Source: Scytolyngbya sp. HA4215-MV1 (GTDB lineage Bacteria; Cyanobacteriota; Cyanobacteriia; Leptolyngbyales; Leptolyngbyaceae). Taken from it: a stretch of DNA of 64,000 bases. The position numbers and the translations under genes are program-made. Each line of letters opens with the position of its first letter. The stretch's first letter is position 1. The notes under the pieces were generated by a model. The model had not been told where the DNA came from. It was given only the letters and a program-made list of their open reading frames with translations, and did not search any database. The stretch lies in contig JAHHIA010000001.1 in assembly GCA_019359045.1 (NCBI GenBank), forward strand, positions 1-64,000. The letters are read 5' to 3'. Shown here piece after piece: positions 54,222 through 63,590 of this stretch.

Positions 54222-55103
54222 TCATAGGGCTTGGACGAGTAAAACTGATTTCACAGGTCTTTGTATGAAATTTCCGGTGTCATCTACTTTGCCATACCAG
54301 GTGTTGCCCTGATAAAAGAGCGAAGCAGAACTGCCACCATCCAGATTCATTGCCGTTTCCACGCCCAAGGTTTTCATCCAGGTTGCCAGTGCCGGTAAAG
54401 AAATGCCAGTTGCAGCGTTTTTAGGCGTTTGAGCTACCATCACCCACAGGATGCTGCCATCGTGAGTGAGTCCGATCGCACTGCGCGCATTGGGTTGGTT
54501 GGCACCTAAGGGATCGCGCCGGGTTTCTCCGTTCACAATGGTTAGAAACCCTTCTGGTTCTAAGGTCAGGGTTGGCAATAATTGAGGACCAGCGCCTAAT
54601 GCGTCGATCAAACGACAGGGGGCAGGAATAGGGGCACGATGCAGCGTGATCTCATACTGAGTTGCCTGCCCACAGGTATAGTGCCGGAACTCGGTGCGGT
54701 TGAGAATTTGATCGAGATAAGGAGCCAAATTGGGGTTCTGCATCAGGCGATCGTTTTGTTGAGGATCGGCAACAGATTGGCTTTGTACAATAGCGTGGGA
54801 CGTGGATTTCCGATTTTCTGGGTCAAAAAAGCCCCCATTGATGACCGCGATCGCACCATACTTCCGAGCAAAATTTGGCAAGGTATCGACACTGGGTGAG
54901 ACAGCCGGTGTGATGCGAAACCGACTGTGAACCGGAATCAAAAGTGTATGAGCAATGCCCATGGGCAAAGCATAACGCTTGTATTGCAGGGTGGGTTCGG
55001 AGACGGGCAACTTGGCGGAAGATGCCGCTGCCGATGGTGAGATATGGGACGGGGAATGGCTACAGCCTGCCAGCAAGAAACCCAACAGCCAGATTTTTTT
55101 CAT
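54222..55103 (-). CDS. Phosphodiester glycosidase family lipoprotein (NAGPA domain)
   Basis: The 293-residue protein starts MKKIWLLGFLLAGCSHS, a lipoprotein signal with lipobox LAGC. The NAGPA domain shows YGAIAVINGGFFDPENRKST, RSAIGLTHDGSILWVMVAQT and ETAMNLDGGSSASLFYQGNT, the strongly conserved Asn-Gly-Gly-Phe and Asp-Gly-Gly-Ser-Ser motifs. Relatives uncap N-acetylglucosamine phosphodiesters or act on exopolysaccharide and wall polymers. It should be anchored facing the periplasm. GAAGGGAATG-like upstream bases give a ribosome site. It is monocistronic. Confidence 0.9.
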   Translation of the reverse strand: MKKIWLLGFLLAGCSHSPSHISPSAAASSAKLPVSEPTLQYKRYALPMGIAHTLLIPVHSRFRITPAVSPSVDTLPNFARKYGAIAVINGGFFDPENRKSTSHAIVQSQSVADPQQNDRLMQNPNLAPYLDQILNRTEFRHYTCGQATQYEITLHRAPIPAPCRLIDALGAGPQLLPTLTLEPEGFLTIVNGETRRDPLGANQPNARSAIGLTHDGSILWVMVAQTPKNAATGISLPALATWMKTLGVETAMNLDGGSSASLFYQGNTWYGKVDDTGNFIQRPVKSVLLVQAL

Positions 55104-55442
55104 TCCCTTCTCTTCCTTTCTTGCCGATCGCTTTCTTGCAGATTGCTTCCTGCTTAACTCTACACCTCTCTCTGGAATGGGGCGCTTGTTGAAAGGTCAT
55201 GTTATGCCATCGCTCTTGTTTCGGGCTTCAATCATCGTTAGATCATCCAGATGGGTGAACCGATTGAATCTGCTGCCGGACAGAATAGAGTCAATGCAAG
55301 ATCGATAACCTTTCGGGGTGGAAACTGCCTGAATCGCCACAGCATTGCACAAAACCGTATTCTGAAGTTTAACAGGATACGGTTTTGTTATTTGTTGAAT
55401 CTGGGAAACAAGAGAACAGTAACTGGCTTGCAGTATAGTTTC
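55104..55442. terminator. Intergenic region with DUF3747 gene terminator (55349-55388)
   Basis: The stretch holds one clear structure: ACAAAACCGTAT at 55349-55360 pairs with ATACGGTTTTGT at 55377-55388, and the inner bases extend the stem. It lies 55 bases past the DUF3747 stop and ends in T-rich sequence on both strands, so it probably terminates that gene. The rest is the promoter region of the glycosidase gene. Confidence 0.65.
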
Positions 55443-56549
55443 TCAGTTCATCGCAACCACCATTGCCATCAGATTCTCACTACTGAGTCTTTCTAGGAGG
55501 TCATCTGCCTTGCTGCGATCGCTGAATGCCCCTGCCTGCATTACCGATTGTCCGTTATAAGTGGTGCGAAAGGCACCTGGGACAACCTTCTTCAGGGTAC
55601 TTTGCTGGCTAGGCGTACTTGCCATTACAATTACTCGATAGCTCAGGTTAGCAGGCGGCAAGGCAGGCGAATTGCCAGTACCCGAATTGCCTGGATTAGA
55701 TCTCGGTGTAGGGCTGACGGGTACCGTTGGCAAATTAGCATTGTCAGATGCATCCGGTGACGTGTATTCATACTCTACGGGAACGAATACATCGCCTGGC
55801 TTGGTTGGGTTAGCAGATGGCGTTGTCGCGACAGGGGGTTTGGTTGAAGTCGGTGGATTGGTGATAACCGGAGGTTTGGGCAGAGTACCGATGGGCGACG
55901 GAGAGCCTGGACGGGGTGCAGGCGGTGTTGATGGAGTGGGCTTAGGAGTGGTGGCGATCGGTGGCAAGGTCGATGGTTTTTGTATCAACTGCGCCAGGGT
56001 GAGGTTATTGGTTAAGTAAATATGACCCAGGGGTTTGCCTTGATAGACGCGCTTGGTCATCCGCCAGCCTGGATTTAACACAAAGCGACTAAAGCCATTA
56101 CTCAAACCATTGGTTCTGCCAATCTCGATCGGGGTGGCGTTAGCATTGAGTGCCGGAACCGCCATCAATACCAGATCGTTCTGCTTTTTCTGTACTCGCA
56201 AACTATAGCGCCAACCCAGATCTTCGCCTCCCACGCGCACGGAGTAGCCGTTGCTGTCAACACTGCGACCACAAATTCCGGTAAAGTCGAAGTTTACTAA
56301 GAGAGGTTGCACCTGGCTGGGGGTACCTGGCACTTCTTGCCAGCAGGCACGGGCGTTACTGATTTGCTCCAAAATCAACAATTGATGGAAGGCACCATTG
56401 GCAACAGGAGCGGCGATCGCAATCATCCGGCTCTGATCCAATTCTTGTTGATCAAAACTTGCAGCAGCGATCGCGGGTTTTGCTGCTACACCAATGCCGA
56501 GTCCAAATGCTGCGATCGCAGCCCACCGGAAACAGGGGATCAATTTCAT
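55443..56549 (-). CDS. DUF3747 secreted protein with SPOR-like C-terminus
   Basis: The ATG at 56549 gives 368 residues. Residues 1-27 form a signal peptide (MKLIPCFRWAAIAAFGLGIG, cleavage near AIAAAS). The DUF3747 domain spans about 28-190: FDQQELDQSRMIAIAAPVAN, HQLLILEQISNARACWQEVP, FTGICGRSVDSNGYSVRVGG and GWRYSLRVQKKQNDLVLMAV. A Pro/Thr/Ser-rich linker of about 100 residues follows. The end SYRVIVMASTPSQQ to RSKADDLLERLSSENLMAMV resembles a SPOR repeat, which binds denuded septal peptidoglycan. The domain is almost confined to cyanobacteria and its role is unknown; wall attachment is an inference. A long structured leader precedes it. Confidence 0.85.
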   Translation of the reverse strand: MKLIPCFRWAAIAAFGLGIGVAAKPAIAAASFDQQELDQSRMIAIAAPVANGAFHQLLILEQISNARACWQEVPGTPSQVQPLLVNFDFTGICGRSVDSNGYSVRVGGEDLGWRYSLRVQKKQNDLVLMAVPALNANATPIEIGRTNGLSNGFSRFVLNPGWRMTKRVYQGKPLGHIYLTNNLTLAQLIQKPSTLPPIATTPKPTPSTPPAPRPGSPSPIGTLPKPPVITNPPTSTKPPVATTPSANPTKPGDVFVPVEYEYTSPDASDNANLPTVPVSPTPRSNPGNSGTGNSPALPPANLSYRVIVMASTPSQQSTLKKVVPGAFRTTYNGQSVMQAGAFSDRSKADDLLERLSSENLMAMVVAMN

Positions 56550-56586
56550 AGCGCCTCTTGATTTGTAAGCTTTGTTGTAAGTTTTT

Positions 56587-56720
56587 TGCCTAAACCACTG
56601 GCACAGGCACAGCATCCGTTGGCTCAACGATCGCTGAGCCCTGAAACATCCTCTGCAAAAGGTTTAGGCCGGGTTAAATTGCCGTGGTAGAGGTGCACCG
56701 GAAGGGTCAGTTTTGAGCCG
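56587..56720 (-). promoter_or_regulatory. Possible structured leader of the DUF3747 gene
   Basis: On the minus strand, GCCTAAACC (plus 56660-56668) can pair with GGTTTAGGC (plus 56587-56595), enclosing a hairpin GGCTCA/TGAGCC (around plus 56629-56648). The structure ends about 40 bases before the DUF3747 start. It could be a riboregulator or attenuator; no known riboswitch consensus fits. Confidence 0.35.
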
Positions 56721-57246
56721 GGGCAACGCAGTGTGGCTTTTCCTGTTCTCTAGGGAGTGTTCTCCTACGAGTTACCCTTCTTACTTCGTTCGTTTTCAGA
56801 GACGGTCAGGAAAAAACGAAAGTTGCGAAACCATTGAAATATGGTCGTTTTGAGCCGAATTAGATACAGAAAACAGCAAGGTGGAATGCCAAAATAGGGT
56901 GATGGGTGATGGGGAATGGGGTGGAGGAGATTGCTTGGGAACAGCCCTGGGAGACGCTGCTTTTACTTCAGTCTTTGACTTTGCTTTGCTGATCTTTGGA
57001 CCCCCTCGATCGCATTTGACAGCGTGTTAAGGTGTCAGCATTAAAGAAATCTATGAAAACCTTGATAGTAGAAGGTTTAGCGGTTTAATAGTGAAGTTTC
57101 ACGATAGAGAACAGGCTGAAGAAATCAGCCAGGTTCAGGTGATGAGTTGTGAATGTTGAGTTGGCTCAAGGCTGACAACGTTTCACTTCCCATTCCGCAC
57201 CCCCTACTTTCTCCTCAGTCCAGATAGAACATTCAGGTTAAATACG
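56721..57246. other. Intergenic region upstream of the tricorn protease gene
   Basis: About 520 bases hold the promoters of two divergent genes. There are T- and G-rich patches (GGGTGATGGGTGATGGGG near 56900) but no gene, RNA or repeat that I recognise. Confidence 0.4.
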
Positions 57247-60200
57247 ATGAGCAGGCAATCGGGTTATTATCGGTTTCCCACAATCCACGGAAATCGGGTC
57301 GTTTTTGTGTGTGAAGACGACCTCTGGAGCGTATCGATCGAGGGCGGCACTGCCATCCGGCTCACATCCAATTTGGGCGAGGTATCGCACCCGTTTTTGT
57401 CACCTGATGGGACTCAACTGGCATTGATTGGTCGAGAAGAGGGGCATCCAGAAGTCTATGTCATGCCAGCCGAGGGGGGGGTAGCAAAGCGGTTGACTTT
57501 TTTGGGTAGCAGTACACAGGTGGTGGGTTGGAGTCGTGAAGGCGATGCAATTCTGTTTGCTAGTAGTGCCGCGCAGCCGTTTCGTCGTATCTATAATCTG
57601 TATAAGATTAGCCCGGCTGGCGGTATGCCCGATCGCCTGCCGTTGGGGTTAGCCCACCATGTTTCCTATGGAGCCAACGGGGGCGTTGTGCTGGGCAGAA
57701 ATACCAGCGACATTGCTCGCTGGAAACGCTACCGGGGTGGTACTGCTGGGGTGTTGTGGGTTGATCCAACCGGCAAAGGAGAATTTCAAAAACTGATCCA
57801 ATTGCCGGGAAATTTGACTTCACCGATGTGGATAGGCGATCGCATCTATTTCATTTCTGACCACGGCGGCATTGGTAACCTCTATTCCTGCACCCCCCTC
57901 GGCAAAGACCTGCAACCCCATACTCATAATCGGGTGTATTACATCCGCAATGCCACCACAGATGGCAATCGCATTGTGTACCATGCAGGAGCAGAATTGG
58001 GTTACTTTGAGCCGGCAACCGGGCAGGGGAGCGCGATCGCCATCGAATTTCACAGTCCGCAGGTGCAACGACAGCGCAAATTTGTTGATGCTAGCCGTTA
58101 TCTGGAAAGCTATACACTTCATCCCGAAGGGCATTCGACTTTAATTACCACGCGAGGCAAAAGCTTTTGGTTTGGTAATTGGGAAGGAGCCGTCACCCAA
58201 CTAGGGCAACCCGATGGGGTACGCTATCGCCTCACCCGCTGGCTAAATGACAAGCAACGGTTTGTGACAATTTCTGATGTAGGGGGGATGGAGGCGATCG
58301 AAATTCACAATCCCACCGACCTCAATGCACAACCAGAGCGGCTAGAAGGGTTGGATTTGGGGCGAGCACTGTCCCTGGCAGTTTCTCCTACAGCGGATCA
58401 GGTGGTACTAGCTAACCATCGTCATGAATTGATTTGGGTGGATCTAGCAAGTCAGCAAAGTCGAGTGCTCGATCGCAGCGAACACGGGCGCATTGGTGGT
58501 TTCGATTGGTCCCCCGATGGTCAATGGATTGCTTATGGATTTTCTGAAACGCAACAGACTTCTATCATCAAGCTCTGTCAAGTCGAAAGTGGCGCGTTGC
58601 ATCGACTCACCCCCTCACGCTTTCGGGACTTGCGACCCTCTTTCGATCCGGAAGGCAAATTTATCTACTTCCTTTCCTATAGAGAATTCAATCCTGTTTA
58701 TGACAGCATCTACTTTGACTTAGGCTTTCCACGAGGAATGCGTCCTTTCTTGATTGCCCTGAGCAAAGATACGCCTTCTCCTTTTGTGCCGCAGCCTAAA
58801 CCGTTGAAGAATGGGTCGGGGCAAAATGGAGCGGGGCAAAATGGGTCGGGGCAAAGTACGGAACAAAAAACGGGCAATGGCGCAGAGAAAGTCACTAGCC
58901 CCGAAACTGATGAAGAAAAGTCGGAGGAAAAGTCCACTAGCCCCAAAAAGCCCCCTTTAGAAATTGATTTCGATGGCATTGAACACCGGATTGTCGGATT
59001 CCCCGTGCCCGAAGGGCGTTATGTGCAAATTTGGGGATTAAAGGGCAAAGTATTGTTCAGTTCTTTGCCAGTGCAGGGCAGCCTCGATCGCGACCATTGG
59101 AATTCTAGCGAACCGCCAGCCGAAGCGACACTGGAAATGTATGACTATGAAAAACAAAAGCGGGAAACGGTTGCAGCGAAAATCACCAGTTTCCAGGTGT
59201 CACAGGAGCATGAGACGCTGATCTATCGGGTAGGGAATCGCTTACGGGTCTGTGCGATCGCCCCTCAAGGCAACACCAAAGTGGAAGATGAACCCGGACG
59301 CAAATCAGGTTGGCTAGATTTACGCCGAGTGCGCGTGTCTGTCGTTCCCACCCAGGAATGGCAACAAATGTTTCGGGAAGTCTGGCGGCTCCAGAAAGAT
59401 CATTTCTGGGTCGAAGATATGTCTGGGGTCGATTGGCATCATGTTTATCAGCGCTATCGTCCCTTATTGGATAAGGTCTCCAGCCGTTCTGAATTTTCTG
59501 ATTTGGTTTGGGAAGTACAAGGCGAGTTGGGAACTTCTCACGCCTACGAGATGGGCGGTGACTACCGCCGACAACCCCACTATCGCCTGGGCTTTTTGGG
59601 GGCAGACTTTGCCTATGATGAAGCGACAGATGCTTACCGTGTGACTCACATCGTCCAGGGGGACTCCTGGAACGATGGGACGGACTCTGCGCTGAATCGC
59701 TTGGGCAGTAATGTGCAAGTGGGTGACTTGTTACTAGCAGTAGCAGGTCGTAAAGTCAGCCGTCATTGTTCTCCTCAGGAATTGTTGGTACACCAATCGG
59801 ATGCCGAAGTCACCCTCACCTTTGCAAGTACCGAAGCTCCTCGCACCATCACGGTCAAAACCCTATCCAATGAAATGCGGGCCCGTTATCGTGAATGGGT
59901 AGAGCACAATCATCAAATTATCCAAACTGCCACAGGGGGGAGGGTTGGCTATGTCCACATTCCCAATATGGGTCCTGATGGCTATGCCGAATTCCACCGC
60001 TACTACTTTGCCGAAACCCAGAAAGAGGGATTAATCGTGGATGTGCGCTACAACGGGGGCGGACATGTCTCGCAACTGATTCTAGAAAAACTAGCACGAC
60101 AGCGGATTGGCTACGATGTTTCACGCTGGGGCAAACCTGAACCCTATCCGGGTGATTCGATCGCGGGTCCGATCGTCGCCATTACCAATGAACATGCCGG

Positions 60201-60549
60201 TTCCGATGGTGACATCTTTAGCCACTGCTTCAAACTGATGAACCTGGGCACCTTAATCGGTAAACGTACCTGGGGCGGAGTGATTGGCATTTGGCCCCGC
60301 CATGCTCTGGTGGATGGCAGCATCATCACCCAACCCGAATTCTCTTTCTGGTTCAAAGATGTGGGCTGGAGTGTTGAAAACTATGGCACGAACCCCGATA
60401 TCGAAGTCGAAATCACACCTCAACAATGGGCAAATGGCGAAGATCCCCAATTAGAACGAGCCATCCAACTGATTCTAGAAAAACTGGCGCAGAATCCGGT
60501 GAATTTGCCAGAATTTGGCGATCGTCCGGTTTTGAAGTTACCGGAGTAG
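57247..60549 (+). CDS. tri: Tricorn-type S41 protease
   Basis: The 1100-residue protein matches the tricorn protease plan: N-terminal six- and seven-bladed beta propellers (residues about 1-640, with WSPDGQWIAYGFSE and SPDGTQLALIGREE blades), a linker, a C1 helical domain, a PDZ domain (about 800-880) and the S41 catalytic domain. Catalytic residues are visible: Ser-His in ELGTSHAYEMGGDY, the nucleophile Ser in EHAGSDGDIFSHCFK and the region VENYGTNPDIEVE that holds the Glu. It degrades peptides released by larger proteases. A low-complexity insert (Gly/Asn/Gln and Glu/Lys rich) lies at about 520-570. No signal peptide is seen. It is monocistronic. Confidence 0.93.
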   Translation: MSRQSGYYRFPTIHGNRVVFVCEDDLWSVSIEGGTAIRLTSNLGEVSHPFLSPDGTQLALIGREEGHPEVYVMPAEGGVAKRLTFLGSSTQVVGWSREGDAILFASSAAQPFRRIYNLYKISPAGGMPDRLPLGLAHHVSYGANGGVVLGRNTSDIARWKRYRGGTAGVLWVDPTGKGEFQKLIQLPGNLTSPMWIGDRIYFISDHGGIGNLYSCTPLGKDLQPHTHNRVYYIRNATTDGNRIVYHAGAELGYFEPATGQGSAIAIEFHSPQVQRQRKFVDASRYLESYTLHPEGHSTLITTRGKSFWFGNWEGAVTQLGQPDGVRYRLTRWLNDKQRFVTISDVGGMEAIEIHNPTDLNAQPERLEGLDLGRALSLAVSPTADQVVLANHRHELIWVDLASQQSRVLDRSEHGRIGGFDWSPDGQWIAYGFSETQQTSIIKLCQVESGALHRLTPSRFRDLRPSFDPEGKFIYFLSYREFNPVYDSIYFDLGFPRGMRPFLIALSKDTPSPFVPQPKPLKNGSGQNGAGQNGSGQSTEQKTGNGAEKVTSPETDEEKSEEKSTSPKKPPLEIDFDGIEHRIVGFPVPEGRYVQIWGLKGKVLFSSLPVQGSLDRDHWNSSEPPAEATLEMYDYEKQKRETVAAKITSFQVSQEHETLIYRVGNRLRVCAIAPQGNTKVEDEPGRKSGWLDLRRVRVSVVPTQEWQQMFREVWRLQKDHFWVEDMSGVDWHHVYQRYRPLLDKVSSRSEFSDLVWEVQGELGTSHAYEMGGDYRRQPHYRLGFLGADFAYDEATDAYRVTHIVQGDSWNDGTDSALNRLGSNVQVGDLLLAVAGRKVSRHCSPQELLVHQSDAEVTLTFASTEAPRTITVKTLSNEMRARYREWVEHNHQIIQTATGGRVGYVHIPNMGPDGYAEFHRYYFAETQKEGLIVDVRYNGGGHVSQLILEKLARQRIGYDVSRWGKPEPYPGDSIAGPIVAITNEHAGSDGDIFSHCFKLMNLGTLIGKRTWGGVIGIWPRHALVDGSIITQPEFSFWFKDVGWSVENYGTNPDIEVEITPQQWANGEDPQLERAIQLILEKLAQNPVNLPEFGDRPVLKLPE

Positions 60550-60593
60550 GGGGACAAGGTGTTAGGGAAGTTTTGAGTTTTGAATTCCGAAAA

Positions 60594-60616
60594 GCTAATC
60601 GCTATGAGCGATTAGC
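60594..60616 (+). terminator. Hairpin after the tricorn gene
   Basis: GCTAATCGCT (60594-60603) and AGCGATTAGC (60607-60616) pair perfectly over ten bases with a three-base loop, 44 bases past the stop. No T-run follows, so termination is likely but weak. Confidence 0.6.
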
Positions 60617-60690
60617 CTAACGCTGATCACTGACTGCTGGAAGCTTTACTAACTAATTCAAAATCGTAAATCCAAAATCCAAAATCTCCC

Positions 60691-61473
60691 ATGTCACACC
60701 TTGCTCATCTCTGCATCTACCCAATCAAGTCTCTGGATAGGGTTTTCGTAGATCGCGCCATCGTTCTACCCAGTGGAGCATTGAAGGGCGATCGTGAGTT
60801 CGCCATTGTGGATCAAGCAGGTAAGTTTGTGAATGGCAAACGCACTGCCAAAGTACATTTGCTGCGATCGTCCTTTGATCTGGCAGCACGAACCGTGAGT
60901 TTGGGCGTAGAGGGGAGCACAGAACGGATGGTATTTAACTTGGAGGACGATCGATCTCAGCTAGAAAGCTGGTTGAGTGACTATTTTGGCTTTTCAGTCC
61001 AGTTGTTACAAAATACTGAGACAGGCTTTCCGGATGACTTAAATGCACCTGGACCGACGCTAATTAGTACGGCAACGCTAGCAGCAGTGACAGGTTGGTT
61101 TCCGGAGTTGAGTCTGGAGCAAGTGCGATCGCGATTTCGTTCTAATTTAGAAATCGATGGCGTTCCTGCTTTCTGGGAAGATTGCTTGTTTCGTGATGCG
61201 GATGAACCGATGCCTTTTTCAGTCGGATCTGTGCAGTTTCTAGGCATCAATCCCTGTCAGCGTTGTGTTGTCGTCACGCGCGATCCTCAAACTGGATCTG
61301 CTTACCCCAACTTCCAAAAAACCTTTGTAGCTCAGCGCCAAGCGACCCTACCCACCTGGGCAGCTACCTCGCGCTTCAATCACTTTTATCGACTGGCAGT
61401 GAATACGCGTGTTGTGCCCTTAGGGAAAGATGCGATCGCCCAACTCGAACTCGGTGCAATGGTCAAAGTTTAA
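60691..61473 (+). CDS. MOSC-domain protein with N-terminal beta barrel
   Basis: The 260-residue protein begins MSHLAHLCIYPIKSLDRVFV and has the N-terminal MOSC_N barrel (residues about 1-115, GDREFAIVDQAGKFVNGK) and a C-terminal MOSC domain with RFRSNLEIDGVPAFWEDCLF and the conserved Cys in NPCQRCVVVTRDPQTGSAYP. MOSC proteins carry sulfur or bind molybdenum cofactor; related proteins reduce N-hydroxylated compounds. AAATCCAAAATCC heptamers (STRR) occupy 60660-60690 directly upstream of the ATG. Confidence 0.9.
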   Translation: MSHLAHLCIYPIKSLDRVFVDRAIVLPSGALKGDREFAIVDQAGKFVNGKRTAKVHLLRSSFDLAARTVSLGVEGSTERMVFNLEDDRSQLESWLSDYFGFSVQLLQNTETGFPDDLNAPGPTLISTATLAAVTGWFPELSLEQVRSRFRSNLEIDGVPAFWEDCLFRDADEPMPFSVGSVQFLGINPCQRCVVVTRDPQTGSAYPNFQKTFVAQRQATLPTWAATSRFNHFYRLAVNTRVVPLGKDAIAQLELGAMVKV

Positions 61474-61577
61474 CCAGCGCGGTTCCATCGCACTCACTGG
61501 ATTCACTCATAATTTTCTAATACAGACATTGCCCAGAAAAAATTTCGTTGAAATGCCCCTGATGTGGCTTGGAGTAA

Positions 61578-62534
61578 TATAGCAGTCGAGAGGTTAGTTA
61601 GGACAGAATAGAGAGGCATCTCCACTCACCTCAACATCCCCACCATGCCCAGTCCCTACAGCAATGAGCTGCGTCAAAAAGTACTCGATGCCTTTGATAG
61701 CGGACAGCGTAAAAGCCACATCAGTTGCTTGTTCAACATCAGTCGCAGCACCATTGACCTATGGCTCCAACGACTGCAGGAAACCGGTTCAGTCAGTGCC
61801 GCTCGCGATTACCGACGGGGTCCTCAAGGCAAGATCGCCGACTTAGAGCAATTCCGAGCCTTTGCTCGTGAGCAGGGAAATTTGACGCAAAAGGACATGG
61901 CAGCGCAGTGGCATGAACCCATTAGTGACCAAGCCATCAGCAAGGCGCTCAGGCGCATTGGGTTCACTCGTAAAAAAAGAGTTATGGCTATCAAGAGCGT
62001 GATGAAGCTCAACGGCAAGCCTTCCTAGCTCAGTTGCAAGCGTACTGTGCCGAGCAACTGGTTTACGTAGACGAAGCAGGGGTCGATGATACGGAAGACT
62101 ATGCCTACGGTTGGTATGCGCAATCGGAGCGCTTTGAAGCCTTAAAGTTAGGGTACCGCACCGAGCGCATTAGCATGATTGCGGCGTGGTGTAACCGTCA
62201 AGTGCTGGCACCACTGACCTTCACGGGTTACTGCGATACGGCGTTGGTCGAAATCTGGATACAGCAGTGTCTGGTTGGGCAATTGAAGCTAGGGCAGGTC
62301 GATTTGTGGAAACGCCAGTTTCCACAAATCGACCCTTATTCGCGAATTGATTGAACAAGCAGGGTGTAGTCTGCTGTTTCTGCCGTCTTATTCTCCAGAC
62401 TTGAACAAGATTGAGAAATTTTGGGCACGACTCAAGCATTACCTTCGTAAGACGCTCCATCAATTTCAGAATCTTTGGGATGCGCTCGATAATGCCTTCA
62501 GACAATTGTCCTAACCCTCCCCTCGATTGCTATA
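61578..62534 (+). mobile_element. IS630-family insertion sequence, inactivated
   Basis: Imperfect inverted repeats of about 29 bases bound the element. The left reads TATAGCAGTCGAGAGG from 61578 and the right, complemented from 62534, reads TATAGCAATCGAGGGG; both continue to TTAGGACA. IS630 relatives insert at TA. The transposase is split over two frames by a slippery run (programmed shift) and broken once more by a palindromic mutation. The element lies inside an IS4-like remnant. Confidence 0.88.
61645..62514 (+). pseudogene. IS630 transposase, slippery-site frameshift plus a lethal lesion
   Basis: The first frame (61645-62028) starts MPSPYSNELRQKVLDAFDSG with a helix-turn-helix (RKSHISCLFNISRSTIDLW). 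At GTAAAAAAAG (61973-61982) a -1 shift leads into YGYQERDEAQRQAFLAQLQA and YVDEAGVDDTEDYAYGWY, which carries the first catalytic Asp. The second Asp should lie in an MDNASFHKS motif, but the frame reads DLWKRQF and is shifted. Beyond it SFHKSTLIRELIEQAGC and LNKIEKFWARLKHYLRKT with the catalytic Glu resume in another frame to a stop at 62512-62514. The lesion at 62297-62334 makes the enzyme inactive. Confidence 0.85.
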
Positions 62535-63230
62535 TCGAGAAACAATTCTTCGACTCGAAAGCGCAGTGACACTGCCATAAGGTTTGTAGTGAAGGAGCCT
62601 CATCGGTGACGACGGCCCAGGATTCCTTGGCTCCTTGAACAGTTGCCAACACTAAATTACACTGATGCACACCATCTGCCCATAAGCGCACTTGGCGATA
62701 CAACCGAGCTTCTGCCAGGGGTGGGTACAAACTAGCTACTAGACACTGCCATGTTCTAGAACTCGCCACAGCAATGGCACAGCACGTCCACAGCAAACAA
62801 CGGACAGGTGAATCATGCAATAGCGGTTCCACAACACGGTGGTGTCGAGGGCAAGATACAGACGATGATGTCTCCATCACCAGTGGCAGGGACATCCGGC
62901 TAACCCGCACCCGTGGATTGCCCAAAAAACGTCGCCAGTCGCTCCACTCTTTGCGCTTGCATGGCTCGGCTGGGCACATAGGGTTCCCAGGCAGGCTCAA
63001 CTGCCCGCTACAGATTAAAGCGCTCACCATATATGCCAACGCTTTCAGGTGGCGTAAATCTTGAGCACGGCAATATTGACGCAGGAAGCCGAATAGTTGA
63101 CTATACAGTTGGGTAGAGTGGGTTCATGGCAATAAGCTGTTGTGTGGTAACTCCAGCTTCTCATGTCTCTCTACCCTTCTGCATTAGCCCACTGCTATTA
63201 ACTTTCACCCACTTCTGTCAGGCAGTCAGG
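62535..63230 (-). pseudogene. IS4-like transposase remnant interrupted by the IS630 element
   Basis: Read on the minus strand from ATG 63128, the sequence can be followed through several frames: NPLYPTVYSQLFGFLRQYC, then LRHLKALAYMVSALICSGQL, then GVHQCNLVLATVQGAKESWA and VVTDEAPSLQTLW, ending LRFRVEELFLD at the IS630 edge. This is the course of an IS4-type transposase with multiple frame breaks. The continuation TSGAFQ is found at the other side of the IS630 element, on the minus strand near 61540-61570. The gene is decayed. Confidence 0.75.
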
Positions 63231-63243
63231 GTGGTGTCTCCTG

Positions 63244-63474
63244 GGAAAGCCAAACGAAGATCGCGACTACCGTTACAAACGTTCTGAGTATGCCGCACGG
63301 GGAATTTCTGAGTATTGGATTGTAGATGCCGCAAAGGCACAGGTCATGGTGCTGACTCTGGTGGATGGATTTTACGAAGAAGCTGTTTTTCAGGGCGGCG
63401 ATCGCATTCAATTAGCCGTACTTCCAACCTTGAATCTGACAGCGTCACAAGTATTAGGATCTAAGGTAGCTTAA
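63244..63474 (+). pseudogene. Uma2-family C-terminal fragment
   Basis: The open frame reads GKPNEDRDYRYKRSEYAARG, then ISEYWIVDAAKAQVMVLTL and ends with ASQVLGSKVA before TAA. This is the C-terminal third of a Uma2 protein. Just upstream the bases GTGTCTCCTGGG could give VSPG of the same gene in another frame, so there is also a one-base shift. No start codon or N-terminal part exists; the IS4-like remnant abuts it. It is the third Uma2 sequence in the window. Confidence 0.8.
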
Positions 63475-63590
63475 CCGCGATCGCCTCGTCTCAAAGTCGG
63501 CAAGATGGATGAGTGGGGTGTAATCCTTGCAAGTGTTGGGTTTCATGCTTCAAGCCAAACTACGGGTGAGGCGATCGCACTCTTCGTCTT

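Noticed and set aside
56640-56800. Known riboswitch (cobalamin or cyclic-di-AMP ydaO type) before the DUF3747 gene
   Set aside because: The conserved boxes of those classes are absent on either strand; only generic pairing segments are seen.
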